Shown in pieces: positions 1 through 7,951 of a stretch of DNA of 13,294 bases. The number at the start of each line of letters is the position of its first letter. The first letter of the stretch is position 1. A program made the position numbers and the translations under genes. A model generated the notes under the pieces. That model searched no databases. It saw nothing but the letters and a program-made list of their open reading frames with translations, and was not told the DNA's origin. Origin of the DNA: Thermoflexales bacterium (GTDB lineage: Bacteria; Chloroflexota; Anaerolineae; Fen-1058); NCBI GenBank assembly GCA_016931085.1, contig JAFGFO010000451.1:1-13294 (forward strand), given 5' to 3'.

Positions 1-230
1 ATTCGAATCAAGTTCTGCGCAAGGTGCGGCGGCACTTGCGAGCGTTGGAGTTGATCTGATAGGACACTTTCCATCTTCTTTATTCGCTCCAATCTTCTTA
101 ACGGCTTCCAGCCGACCCTGCCACGTTTTTCAACATGCCTTGCCCCTAAAAACGGCGCGAAACACGGCTTTTGGCGCAGACCAGGCGGGCGGCAATTCAG
201 CCACGCCGGACAATCAGATGGAGGCTCTCA
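1..230. other. Left flank without a confident gene
   Basis: This stretch is more A+T-rich than most of the window. The reading frame beginning at base 3 ends at a TGA (57-59) after a basic, helix-like tail (VLRKVRRHLRALELI), so it may hold the last residues of a plus-strand gene cut by the window edge. Another frame ends at 52-54 after a Cys-containing stretch (CARCGGTC). Seventeen or eighteen codons are too few to choose between them. From base 60 to 215 I see no convincing coding signal. GGAGG at 220-224 is the ribosome binding site of the next gene. Confidence 0.25.
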
Positions 231-662
231 ATGGATTGGCTAGATATTCCAGAGTACTTTGATCCCATCAACCGGATTGAAGGTGCCATGTCAACCTTCG
301 TCAATGCAGATTGGCTGGGTGCCTATCACAGAAATGGCATTGCCGGTGTGCTTTCAGAATTCGCCGCTTGCATAACCTCCTCCAATGCGCCAACAATTCG
401 AGTATCTCGTCATTCCCACTGGCGCGGCATTGACATCGAGCGCCTGTTGAGGCACCACGGCGTCAAAGTGTGGGACCGTGGCCTGGCAGGCGACGATCTC
501 TACTTTTGTGTGAAACGCCGTCAAGTCAGGTGGGCGGAGTACATTCTCCTCCGCGTTGGTGTGCCAGTCACAAGTGTCCTGACCGAACCACGCAGTCGTA
601 AATGGGCTGAATCTTATCCCCCTGGCTCCGAACCCCCCAAGCGAAAAACACGACGCCAATAG
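231..662 (+). CDS. Orphan protein of unknown function, 143 aa
   Basis: I do not recognise this family. The ATG at 231 is chosen because a perfect GGAGG (220-224) lies 6 bases upstream. An upstream in-frame TTG at 171 has no such site. The protein is soluble in character, with no signal peptide or membrane segment. It opens with acidic and aromatic residues (MDWLDIPEYF), has a central part rich in His, Arg and Trp (SRHSHWRGIDIERLLRHHGV), then an alternating strand/helix pattern around VWDRGLAGDDLYFCVKRRQ. The C-terminus is basic and Pro-rich (EPPKRKTRRQ). The ordered, non-repetitive sequence and good ribosome binding site argue for a real gene. Its base composition is visibly less G+C-rich than the operons to the right, and it stands beside a pseudogene, so it may be accessory DNA. 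The basic tail could suit nucleic-acid contact, but this is only a guess. Confidence 0.65.
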   Translation: MDWLDIPEYFDPINRIEGAMSTFVNADWLGAYHRNGIAGVLSEFAACITSSNAPTIRVSRHSHWRGIDIERLLRHHGVKVWDRGLAGDDLYFCVKRRQVRWAEYILLRVGVPVTSVLTEPRSRKWAESYPPGSEPPKRKTRRQ

Positions 663-796
663 CTTTCATGCAGATCGAACATCTGACAGAAGGAGCAAGA
701 GTCTCCCGATTCCAGAAGGTGTCACTCATCATTGCTGTCCAAGCTCGCGTCTCAGCAGACAGCACCCCCTGCATCAGGCGACCGGGCTTGCTCTTT

Positions 797-1217
797 CTAG
801 ACTCGCTGCAAATCCAGCACGGCGTAGCACAAAGTCACAAAAGTTTTGCCCCTGGTATCGGCGTAGATGGCACGATTCACAGCTCGCAACACAGCGGCCG
901 GGTCGGGTTGGTGGCGTTCTGGCCGCCGGTTGATCGTTCCCGCCATCACCGAGATGATGATAATAAAGGCCGTCGCCGGCGGGCCAAACACGAGCGAGAC
1001 CGCCCCCAAAAACAGCACCCACCAGTGTGAGCAGTGAAGCGCTGCCGAAGGAGATGACGGAAAGATTGGCAGCCACCCCGAGCAGGGCGAACAACAATAC
1101 CTGGATTGGCTCACGCACCGGGTAGTATGGCCAACTGGCCAAGATGGCCACAATGCCGGTCACCAAGACGGCTATGTTGCTGACGTGCCAATTGCGAAGT
1201 GAAGGGTTAGGTCTCAT
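797..1217 (-). pseudogene. Decayed membrane sensor / SpoIIE-type phosphatase gene
   Basis: Two reading frames together make one recognisable but broken protein. The first, from ATG 1217, encodes several hydrophobic segments (VLVTGIVAILASWPYY, PIQVLLFALLGVAANLSVI, then LTLVGAVFGG). At the T5G5 run (bases 1002-1013) the frame is lost. Adding one G restores GGAVSLVFGPPATAFIIIIS, which continues the membrane domain. After INRRPERHQ (about 905-920) the sequence jumps directly to PDPAAVLRAVNRAIYADT and FVTLCYAVLDL, which looks like the interior of a PP2C/SpoIIE serine phosphatase domain, and then stops. The linker and the metal-binding first part of the phosphatase are missing. The call of one frameshift plus an internal deletion rests on family memory of membrane-sensor/SpoIIE proteins. 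A homopolymer sequencing error could explain the frameshift but not the deletion. The gene is probably non-functional, although its promoter looks intact. Confidence 0.6.
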
Positions 1218-1224
1218 CTATGCT

Positions 1225-1253
1225 ATGATAACCTAAAACTCGCGGCGCGTCAA
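1225..1253 (-). promoter_or_regulatory. Sigma70-type promoter of the pseudogene
   Basis: On the minus strand TTGACG (1248-1253) and TATCAT (1225-1230) each match five of six consensus bases and are separated by exactly 17 bases. The -10 ends only 7 bases before the ATG at 1217 and there is no Shine-Dalgarno sequence. Transcription would therefore begin at or next to the start codon, giving a leaderless message. A pseudogene that keeps such a promoter probably decayed recently. Confidence 0.55.
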
Positions 1254-1291
1254 TCGCTCAGAACGCTACGGACCGACTGAGCCAGGCCTCG

Positions 1292-1849
1292 TTACATCAT
1301 GTGTGTGGCGAGCACGCGCAAGCCGATGCCGATCAGCACCAGCCCCCCCAGCACCTCGGCGCGCTTGCCAAAGACAGCTCCCACCCTGTTTCCCAGCAAA
1401 AGGCCAAGCATTGAGAGGAAGGCCGTGATGACGCCGATTATCAGGCTGGGCTGCAGCACGTCGACACGCAGCACCGCCAGGCTCAGGCCAACGGCCAAGG
1501 CGTCGATGCTGGTGGCGATAGACAGTATCAGCAGGGTCGAGCCGCGCGAGGGGTCGCCCGGCTCGACCGCTTCACCCGCACTCAAGCCCGAACGAATCAT
1601 GCGGCCCCCCACGAACAGCAGCAGGCCAAACGCGATCCAGTGGTCAAAGCTGCTGATCAAGTGCTCGACCCGGGTACCGCCCAACCAGCCCAGGATGGGC
1701 ATCAAGCCCTGGAACAAGCCAAAGTGGAACGCCAGGCGGAAGCGCGCGCGCTGGGCGTTGGCTCGCCCGGCCGCGCCAATGCCCAGCGACACGGCAAGGG
1801 CATCCATCGCCAGCCCAATCGCGATAAGGATGACTTCAATGAGACTCAT
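1292..1849 (-). CDS. mntP: MntP-type manganese efflux pump
   Basis: This is a 185-residue, six-helix inner-membrane protein of the MntP/YebN (DUF204) family, which exports Mn2+ and protects against manganese excess. The two-fold repeat is clear: AMDALAVSL (Asp16) in the first half and SIDALAVGLS (Asp116) in the second. These are the paired acidic residues needed for transport in characterised MntP proteins. A cytoplasmic loop (about residues 84-104) separates the repeats. The length is normal for the family and the frame is intact. It begins 11 bases after the stop of the Ca2+/H+ antiporter gene and has only a weak AAGG upstream, so it is probably translated by coupling as the last gene of the operon. 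I see no room for a yybP-ykoY manganese riboswitch directly in front of it. The specificity call rests on the family; close relatives may move other divalent ions. Confidence 0.9.
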   Translation of the reverse strand: MSLIEVILIAIGLAMDALAVSLGIGAAGRANAQRARFRLAFHFGLFQGLMPILGWLGGTRVEHLISSFDHWIAFGLLLFVGGRMIRSGLSAGEAVEPGDPSRGSTLLILSIATSIDALAVGLSLAVLRVDVLQPSLIIGVITAFLSMLGLLLGNRVGAVFGKRAEVLGGLVLIGIGLRVLATHMM

Positions 1850-1860
1850 AGCTCGATGCC

Positions 1861-2937
1861 TTATGGCAAGAAGAAAAAGGCCATGGCCACGATGAGGTAC
1901 ACCACCAGCAGTTGCGCGCCTTCCATCCAGTTGGACTCGCCGTCCAGGGCGACCAGGGCTCCGATGACGGCGGCCGACACCAGGCTGATCAGCTCGAACT
2001 CGTCAAAGACCAGCGTGACCGGGTTGCCCATGATCAAGCTGACAAAGACAATGATCGGCGCGACGAACAGGGCCACTTGCAGGCTCGAACCGATCGCGAT
2101 CTCCAGGCTGAGGTCCATCTGGTTCTTGAGCGCCACCTGCACAGCCACCAGGTGCTCGGCCACGTTGCCGACGATGGGGATGATCACGATCCCTAGGAAA
2201 AACTCGGTCCAGCCCAGTTGGTCCACGACGTGCTCGACCGAGCCGACCAGCACTTCGCTCAACACGGCGATGCCGATCGTGGACGCCGCCAGCAGCCCCA
2301 GCGAGCGATACAAGGTGTGTAGCATCCCCTGGTGCCCGGCCGGGTGCGACTGCGGCGCGCCGCCGCCGCCGGTGGCGAAAGCATACACCACGCTGAGGGC
2401 ATAAATCAGGATCATCGCCGCCGCCGTGCCCAGGCTCAGCCACTCGACCGCGTCGTGATTTTGAACGTCGATGGCGTGCGAGAATAGGGAGGGGATCCCC
2501 AACGCGATGACGGCCAGGATCAGCATCGTGGCGTGCAGGCCGGCCTGGGCCCGGTTGAAGGTCTGGGTTTTGTGAACCAGGCCACCCAGCAGGATGCTAA
2601 AGCCCGTCACCAGCAGCAGGTTGCCCAGGATCGAGCCGGTGATCGAGGCTTTGACCAACACCTGCATCTCTTCGCGTATGGCTGGGTTGCGCACGCCGGC
2701 CGAGATGGCCACCAGCACGATGATCAACTCGGCGGCGTTGCCCAGGGTGGCGTTGAGCAGCCCACCCCACTTGGGGCCGATCCGTTCGGCGATCTCCTCG
2801 GTCGCCTCGCCGATCCAGCCGGCCAGCGGGACGATGCCGATGGCGGACGAGACGAATACCAGCACCGGGTTCCAGCCGAGCCACTCACCAACCAGAGCTG
2901 CGGCGCCCAAGATCAAAAGCCAACGCATGTATTTCAT
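1861..2937 (-). CDS. cax: Ca2+/H+ antiporter, CaCA superfamily (CAX type)
   Basis: This is a 358-residue polytopic membrane protein that exchanges cytoplasmic Ca2+ for protons. The ATG at 2937 is preceded by GGAGG with 7 bases between, and the frame upstream of it overlaps the cyclase gene antisense of sense, so longer versions are unlikely. The internal duplication typical of the CaCA superfamily is present: GNAAEL (residues 66-71, Glu70) in the first half and GNVAEH (257-262, Glu261) in the second, each followed by a helix with small polar residues (SITGSILGN near 98-106, AIGSSLQVAL near 281-290). About eleven hydrophobic segments can be drawn. A Gly/His-containing cytoplasmic loop (about residues 189-207) separates the halves, where many CAX proteins carry an acidic loop. 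Length is normal for bacterial CAX proteins. The gene lies 16 bases after the cyclase stop and 11 before mntP, so it is operonic. Exchange of K+ or Na+ instead of, or besides, Ca2+ is possible as in E. coli ChaA. Confidence 0.9.
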   Translation of the reverse strand: MKYMRWLLILGAAALVGEWLGWNPVLVFVSSAIGIVPLAGWIGEATEEIAERIGPKWGGLLNATLGNAAELIIVLVAISAGVRNPAIREEMQVLVKASITGSILGNLLLVTGFSILLGGLVHKTQTFNRAQAGLHATMLILAVIALGIPSLFSHAIDVQNHDAVEWLSLGTAAAMILIYALSVVYAFATGGGGAPQSHPAGHQGMLHTLYRSLGLLAASTIGIAVLSEVLVGSVEHVVDQLGWTEFFLGIVIIPIVGNVAEHLVAVQVALKNQMDLSLEIAIGSSLQVALFVAPIIVFVSLIMGNPVTLVFDEFELISLVSAAVIGALVALDGESNWMEGAQLLVVYLIVAMAFFFLP

Positions 2938-2953
2938 TCTTATTCCTCCAAGT

Positions 2954-5900
2954 TCAATTTGTCTCCAAGGCGGCCTCGACCTGCGACAGGTCGTAGGCCG
3001 CGCCTGATCGTCTGAAAAAGTCGCACGCCAACTGTAATTGCCCTGTTCGCTCAGGCAGGCTGGCGCGCCGGCCAAGCTCATAGAGCGCCAGGCCTTGTTC
3101 GTAAGGCATGTCCAGCTTTTGGCCCTCCCCCAGGCTTTTGCGCCAAAGCCGCCCGGCCTTGGAGCGATTGCCGGCCAGCCATTCGTACCAACCCTGGTAC
3201 AACCACGCGCGCGGCCGGCCGATGGGGAATACCCGTGCAAACGCATGCAGGTCACGGCAAGCTTTCTGCGCCCTGGCTCTCACATCCGCACCCTCGTCCT
3301 TGCCCTCGCTCTGTGCTATTTGCTCCGCTTCCCACACCGCCAGGTACACCTGCGCCATGGCGGCATAACCGTCAAAGGCCACCGCCCACACCGGCCGCGA
3401 GCCTTGGATAAGGCGGCCCACGTTATAGACCACCTCGCGGGCAGCACGCAGCCGCCCCTGGCGAAGGTAGGTGACGGCCAGGACGGCTCGGTTGAGGATG
3501 GCTGTGATCCGCTCCAGGTTGTGATGGGTGAGCAATTCCCAGGCGGCTTCCAAGCAGGCGATGGTCGGCTCATACTGTCCTTGTTGCACAGCGTACATCG
3601 CCTGCAAATTAAGCCCCCAGGTTTGCAGTTGGAGATTGGAGCGCTGCGTGCCCAGCGCGTGCACTTGCACGCCGGCTTCTGCGATGGATGCCCAGTTATG
3701 ATGAGCCAGCTCGTGATAACTGCAGTCGCCGTGATAATAGCTGGCCAGGGCCAGCCAGTTCAGACATTCGCCCACGCCGCGCCAGTTCCCCAGGCGCTCG
3801 TAGATCTGCCGGGCCTGCTCGAGAGACGCCTCGGCTTGCTCCCAGCGGCCCAGGCCCGTGTCATAAGCGGCGGTGTACTCGAGCATGTAGGCCTGGGCCG
3901 AAGACGAGCCACAGACCAGCACGGCGGCCTGTGCCAGGCGGCGGTAGACTTGGGCCAGGGGATGTAAGGCCAGGATGCCCAGGCCGCCGCCCACGATCAC
4001 ATAGCCCTCGGCCAACTCGGCCGAGCCAAGATTGGCACGCTCGGCCAGGTTCAGGTGGCAAAGCCCGGTGTGGAACGCGCGGGCGATCTGGTTGTTGAAA
4101 TAATAAGCCATGGTCAGGCGCTGGTAAGCCCGCCCCAATTCAACCAGCTCCACGTCTCCCTGCTGCCGTCCCAGGAAACGCGCCGGCCACAGGCGGTGCA
4201 GCCCTTGCAGCAGCGCCTGCCTGGACAGGGCCACCAGTTGGCCGGTGCGGCTGGTGGGTTCCGGCCGCCCCAGGATCTCCAGCGCGATCCGGGTGTGCAT
4301 GAAACTGGCCGTCACGTTGCCGGCCTCCCACAGCGCCTCTCCCAGCAGGCGTTCCCAACGCGCCCGGCGCAGTTGCCAGGGCGTGGTCGCTTGGGCGCTT
4401 GGGCGCTTGGGCGCTTGGTCTGGCGAAGCGGCTCGCCTGGCCTCCTGCTCCAACTCCAGAGCCTGGCTGAACAGGTGGGCTGCCTCCTGGTGGGCGCCGT
4501 TGCGCAGCGCCTCCTGGCCAGTTTTTTCCAAATAATCCAAGGCCTTGGGGACATCGCCGGCCTGCGCCCAATGGTGGACCAAGACGCCGTGATAGAAATC
4601 ATCCGGGTGGGTCCGCTCGTACCAGGCAGCCGCAGCACGATGCAGCTCTTGCCGCTGGGCGTAGGACATCAGGTTGTACACAACCTCGCGCGTGATGGCG
4701 TGCTTGAACACATAGTCGATCTCCGAGTCCGGCGACAGGCGGGTGACCAGCTCGAGCTGCTCCAGGTGAGACAAGTGACTGGCCAACTGAGCCTTGTCGC
4801 TTTCGATCGGGTAGATGGCATCCAGCAGTTGAGCGTCAAAGACGCGCCCAATGATGCTGGCGACCTTGAGCGTCAACTGCTCGGCGGGCGCCAGGTGATC
4901 CACGCGGCTGGTGATCGCTCCCTGCACGGTGTGGGGAAATTCGATCGTGTGCCAATCCCCTGCCCCGACTGCCAGGTGGCACTCGTCGCCGGCGATCTGG
5001 AGCAGGCCGTGGTCACGCAAGGTATAAGCCAGCTCTTCGGCAAAAAATGGGTGGCCTTCGGCCTTGTTCAACAGGTGGGTCAGCGATTCAGACAGGCTGC
5101 TCACCCCCAGGCGCTGGCAGATCAACTCGGTGGTCTCCCACCTTTTGAGTTCTTCCAGGCGGATGTGGCGGGCGCCTGGCATGCCAAGCATCTGCCGGTA
5201 GCCCGGCGGCGGCTCGGTCTGCACTTGCCAGCCGGCGCCTAGCGGGCGGGTAGCCACCGCCACCAGCACAGGCGACACGTGCAGGCTGACGGCCGCCGCC
5301 AGCCCCCACGAAACGGCGTCCATCCATTGAGCGTCTTCCAGGACGATGAGCAGCGGGGAGCGGCTGGCCGTCGCTTGCAGCAGGCGCAGCACCAGGTCGT
5401 GAGTGTTGTCGGCGCGCACCTGCCGGTCCATCTGGGCCGTCAGCTCGTTATCGGACAAGTTGACCAATAAAATGGGATTGAGCAGCGGCGCCAACCGCAC
5501 CAGTTGGGGGTCAATTTTCTCCAGCCACTCCAGGATATAGGCCTGCCTGGCTTCGGGGGTAGAGAGGGGCAGAGTCAGCTCGCCACCCAGGCTCAAGATT
5601 TGGTCAAAGACTTCACGCCATGCGTAGTAGGGCGTGGACTGTTCCATGGCGTCGCCCGTCCCGTACAATGCCATCACGCGGAAGGCCTCGGCCTGGCGGC
5701 AAAGTTCCTGCACCAGGCGCGACTTGCCAATCCCGGCTTCTCCTTCGAGGATGACAACCGGGTTTGCCGGCGACTGCTTTCCGTCGCGCGGCGAAGAGCC
5801 GCCGGCGCGGGCGATCAGCAGCGCCTGGAGCGCGTCGGCCAGGACGATGCGCTCGTTGCTGCGCCCCACCAGAGCAGTGCGGGGGCGCAGCACCGTTTTC

Positions 5901-7213
5901 TTGCGCCCCAGCGGGCAATAGACTCCCAGCGGCTCGGCCTTGCCCTTGACGTTGATTTTGGGCAGCGTCTCAAATTCCACCCGCGAGCCAGCGGCCTGGT
6001 AGGTGGCTTCGTCGCACAGGATGAGCAGGCGTTTTTTCTCGGTCCGGCGGCTGGCGGCTCCCATCAGGCGCGCCGACAGGTTGACCACGTCGCCAATACT
6101 GGCGTACTCGCGCCGCTTCGGACTCCCGACGATCCCGCAAAACACCTGCCCGGTCGTGATGCCAATCGCCCCGCGCAGCCCCAGCCGGCGCAGCTCGGCC
6201 GACATTTCCATCCCTGCCAGCACCCCGCGTGCGGCATCGTCCTCGTGCGCCAACGGCGGCAGCCCCAACACGGCGATGAGCGTAGCACCCTTGTCGTCCA
6301 CGATGAACTGCCTGATGCTGCCCTCGTAGCGGTACAGGGTGGTCTGCAGGCTCTGCATCAGCATTTGGGCCAACTCCAAGGCGTCCGGCACAGCCGGCAG
6401 GTTGACAAAGAGGACCGTCACCCGGCGCTGCTCGGCCAGCCATTCAGACTGTCCGGCCTCCAAGCGGGCCCGGATGGCGCCGGGCAGATACGCCTGCAAG
6501 GCCGCTTCCATGTCTGGCCGCAGCCCGACAGGTGAGAGCGGACAGGGCGGGAGCGGCGTGCGCACGGCCTCGATATGCACGCACCCCGCTGGCGGCCGGC
6601 TGCCGGCGGCAGAGGGGATGGGCGCACCGCTGCACTCGTTCTGCACCAGCGCCCAGGCTTCGGCCGAGAGCGCCACCTGGCCAGGTTGAGCCAGGTGATT
6701 GGCTATGCCCATCTGGGTCAGGGGAGGACCGGCGACCAGGAACTCCCAGCGCCCGTATACTCCCCCGGCGTGCACGCTGCTCACCTGACCGGCGCCCACC
6801 CCCACTCGCGTGGTCAGGCGCACCCCTTCGCCGGCCTCGTAATTGTGCAGCGCCGCTTGGATTGCCAAGCCACACTGGGCGGCGCGGAGCGTGGACTCCG
6901 GCAGGGGCTGGCCTTGCCAGAGGGTCAACAAGCCATCGCCGGCAAACTTGATGACGTCGCCGCCGTGCGCGACGACCAGGTCAATCAGTTGTCCAAAGTA
7001 ATCGTTCAGCGCCCGCGACAGGTGTTCCGTGCCGGCCGGCCCGTGCCTGGACAGGCGTTCGGCCAGGGGCGTAAAGCCAGAGATGTCGGTAAACATCACG
7101 GCGGCCGGGAAGCGCTCGACGAGCGGCCCGTTGAGAGGGCGCGGGTCGGCTGCCAGGCGGCGCACGATCAACGCCGGCACATAGCTGGCCATGATTTCGA
7201 GCGAGGCGGACAA
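2954..7213 (-). CDS. sAC-like tandem adenylyl cyclase with ATPase and TPR-like tail
   Basis: This large soluble protein (1419 aa) has the domain order of animal soluble adenylyl cyclase: C1 and C2 cyclase domains, an NTPase and a helical-repeat tail. It should convert ATP to cAMP in the cytoplasm. C1 (about residues 35-190) has FTDISGFT and KFAGDG, giving both metal-binding Asp residues (43, 93) and the adenine-site Lys89. C2 (about 263-430) begins VTVLFVNL, with Asn where a catalytic domain has Asp, and keeps IGDVVNLSAR with Asn378 and Arg382. The two should form one active site at their interface. An ATPase follows, with Walker A GEAGIGKS (491-498) and Walker B LLIVLED (621-627). From about 850 to the end the chain is alpha-helical with TPR-like repeats. 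I prefer TTG at 7213 because GAGGAG lies 6 bases upstream; a GTG at 7229-7231 would add six residues. No signal peptide or membrane helix is seen. An 8-base tandem repeat lies at codons 932-942. Confidence 0.88.
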   Translation of the reverse strand: MSASLEIMASYVPALIVRRLAADPRPLNGPLVERFPAAVMFTDISGFTPLAERLSRHGPAGTEHLSRALNDYFGQLIDLVVAHGGDVIKFAGDGLLTLWQGQPLPESTLRAAQCGLAIQAALHNYEAGEGVRLTTRVGVGAGQVSSVHAGGVYGRWEFLVAGPPLTQMGIANHLAQPGQVALSAEAWALVQNECSGAPIPSAAGSRPPAGCVHIEAVRTPLPPCPLSPVGLRPDMEAALQAYLPGAIRARLEAGQSEWLAEQRRVTVLFVNLPAVPDALELAQMLMQSLQTTLYRYEGSIRQFIVDDKGATLIAVLGLPPLAHEDDAARGVLAGMEMSAELRRLGLRGAIGITTGQVFCGIVGSPKRREYASIGDVVNLSARLMGAASRRTEKKRLLILCDEATYQAAGSRVEFETLPKINVKGKAEPLGVYCPLGRKKTVLRPRTALVGRSNERIVLADALQALLIARAGGSSPRDGKQSPANPVVILEGEAGIGKSRLVQELCRQAEAFRVMALYGTGDAMEQSTPYYAWREVFDQILSLGGELTLPLSTPEARQAYILEWLEKIDPQLVRLAPLLNPILLVNLSDNELTAQMDRQVRADNTHDLVLRLLQATASRSPLLIVLEDAQWMDAVSWGLAAAVSLHVSPVLVAVATRPLGAGWQVQTEPPPGYRQMLGMPGARHIRLEELKRWETTELICQRLGVSSLSESLTHLLNKAEGHPFFAEELAYTLRDHGLLQIAGDECHLAVGAGDWHTIEFPHTVQGAITSRVDHLAPAEQLTLKVASIIGRVFDAQLLDAIYPIESDKAQLASHLSHLEQLELVTRLSPDSEIDYVFKHAITREVVYNLMSYAQRQELHRAAAAWYERTHPDDFYHGVLVHHWAQAGDVPKALDYLEKTGQEALRNGAHQEAAHLFSQALELEQEARRAASPDQAPKRPSAQATTPWQLRRARWERLLGEALWEAGNVTASFMHTRIALEILGRPEPTSRTGQLVALSRQALLQGLHRLWPARFLGRQQGDVELVELGRAYQRLTMAYYFNNQIARAFHTGLCHLNLAERANLGSAELAEGYVIVGGGLGILALHPLAQVYRRLAQAAVLVCGSSSAQAYMLEYTAAYDTGLGRWEQAEASLEQARQIYERLGNWRGVGECLNWLALASYYHGDCSYHELAHHNWASIAEAGVQVHALGTQRSNLQLQTWGLNLQAMYAVQQGQYEPTIACLEAAWELLTHHNLERITAILNRAVLAVTYLRQGRLRAAREVVYNVGRLIQGSRPVWAVAFDGYAAMAQVYLAVWEAEQIAQSEGKDEGADVRARAQKACRDLHAFARVFPIGRPRAWLYQGWYEWLAGNRSKAGRLWRKSLGEGQKLDMPYEQGLALYELGRRASLPERTGQLQLACDFFRRSGAAYDLSQVEAALETN
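4389..4418. repeat. 8-bp microsatellite inside the cyclase gene
   Basis: The plus strand carries GCTTGGGC in 3.75 perfect head-to-tail copies. The tract lies in the reading frame of the cyclase and encodes a Pro/Lys/Arg-containing linker (DQAPKRPSAQA) between the region after the ATPase and the C-terminal helical repeats. Eight is not a multiple of three, so gain or loss of one unit would shift the frame and cut off about 480 residues while leaving both cyclase domains and the ATPase intact. Confidence 0.85.
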
Positions 7214-7227
7214 GGTAAACTCCTCTT

Positions 7228-7872
7228 TCACACCATCAACGCTAAAATAAGGGCCGAAACGGCCGGCACAGTCAGGTTATCGATTCCCCACGGCGAAACG
7301 GCCTCGACGGCGCTGGCACCCAAGGCGGTGGCGAGGGCCACCAGGCTTCTTTCCAGCGGCGGCAGTATGCCCAGCGCCAGGAAAGTAGCCAGCGCGGAAG
7401 CGGCGAACATGGCCACCGAACCCTCCAGGCTGCGTTGGCGTCCCAGGATTGTGTAACGCCGCTGCCCCCAACGGCTGCCCACCACTGCCGCCAGCGCATC
7501 GCCCCACGTCATTGGCATCATGGCAGCCACGACGAGGTGGGGACTGCCCCAGAACAGAACCAGGATGACGGCAAACGACAGCGGAAAGTAGACCGTGCCC
7601 AGGTTGGAGCGATCGGACGAGGCCATGGCCTGGATAATGCCGAGGCGGTAATCGAGAGTGTTGATGACGACGAAGGATAGCGGCGGGATGATGGCCCAAC
7701 CCAGGCTGTGGAACAGCAGCACCGTGGGTACGCTGATCATGCCGATGACGACGTGGATGAATTTGCGGGCCAGGTCTTGGGAGAGGCCCAAGCGCCGCTT
7801 GAGCAGCTCGCCCACGCCAATAGCGACCATCACGTAGACAAAGGCCAGGATGAGTGCGATCCAATCAGGCAT
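7228..7872 (-). CDS. Phytol/dolichol kinase-like CTP-dependent membrane protein
   Basis: This is a 214-residue integral membrane protein of the family that joins dolichol kinase, phytol kinase (VTE5) and CDP-diglyceride synthetase-like proteins. Members use CTP (or another nucleotide) to phosphorylate a polyprenol, phytol or similar lipid alcohol. Family marks are RKFIHV near the N-terminus (36-41), WGDALAA (123-129) followed by a basic loop, RSLEGS (147-152), and the C-terminal pattern SPWGIDNLTVP (192-202). About six or seven hydrophobic segments are visible. The ATG at 7872 has GGAG upstream with 7 bases between. The stop (TGA 7228-7230) lies 14 bases before the preferred cyclase start, so the two are almost certainly cotranscribed and this is the first gene of the operon. 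The lipid substrate cannot be read from the sequence. A role in polyprenyl-phosphate recycling for envelope glycans or in salvage of an isoprenoid side chain are both possible. Confidence 0.82.
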   Translation of the reverse strand: MPDWIALILAFVYVMVAIGVGELLKRRLGLSQDLARKFIHVVIGMISVPTVLLFHSLGWAIIPPLSFVVINTLDYRLGIIQAMASSDRSNLGTVYFPLSFAVILVLFWGSPHLVVAAMMPMTWGDALAAVVGSRWGQRRYTILGRQRSLEGSVAMFAASALATFLALGILPPLERSLVALATALGASAVEAVSPWGIDNLTVPAVSALILALMV

Positions 7873-7951
7873 TGTTTCTCTCCACGGGCTACGTTGCTGT
7901 CCGCGCCGCCAGCGTCACAGGTCTATTTGTGTCGGCGATCGGGCCATACAA

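Noticed and set aside
663..796. A gene on either strand between the orphan gene and the pseudogene
   Set aside because: GAAGGAG occurs near 690, but no frame with coding character follows, and the pseudogene's phosphatase similarity ends at about 800.
1256..1282. Inverted repeat GCTCAG/CTGAGC after mntP as a terminator
   Set aside because: A 6-bp stem with a 15-base loop and no T-run is too weak to call.
1850..1870. A manganese riboswitch in front of mntP
   Set aside because: Only 11 bases separate mntP from the antiporter gene, so there is no space for a yybP-ykoY element there.
2938..3255. N-terminal extension of the Ca2+/H+ antiporter by 106 residues
   Set aside because: The extension lies inside the end of the cyclase gene in another frame and has no family similarity. 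ATG 2937 has a GGAGG at good distance.
3038..6535. Long open frames (300-395 codons) on the plus strand opposite the cyclase gene
   Set aside because: They mirror the third-position G+C bias of the real minus-strand gene, are low-complexity (rich in Gln, Gly, Arg, Leu), lack ribosome binding sites and show no family motifs.
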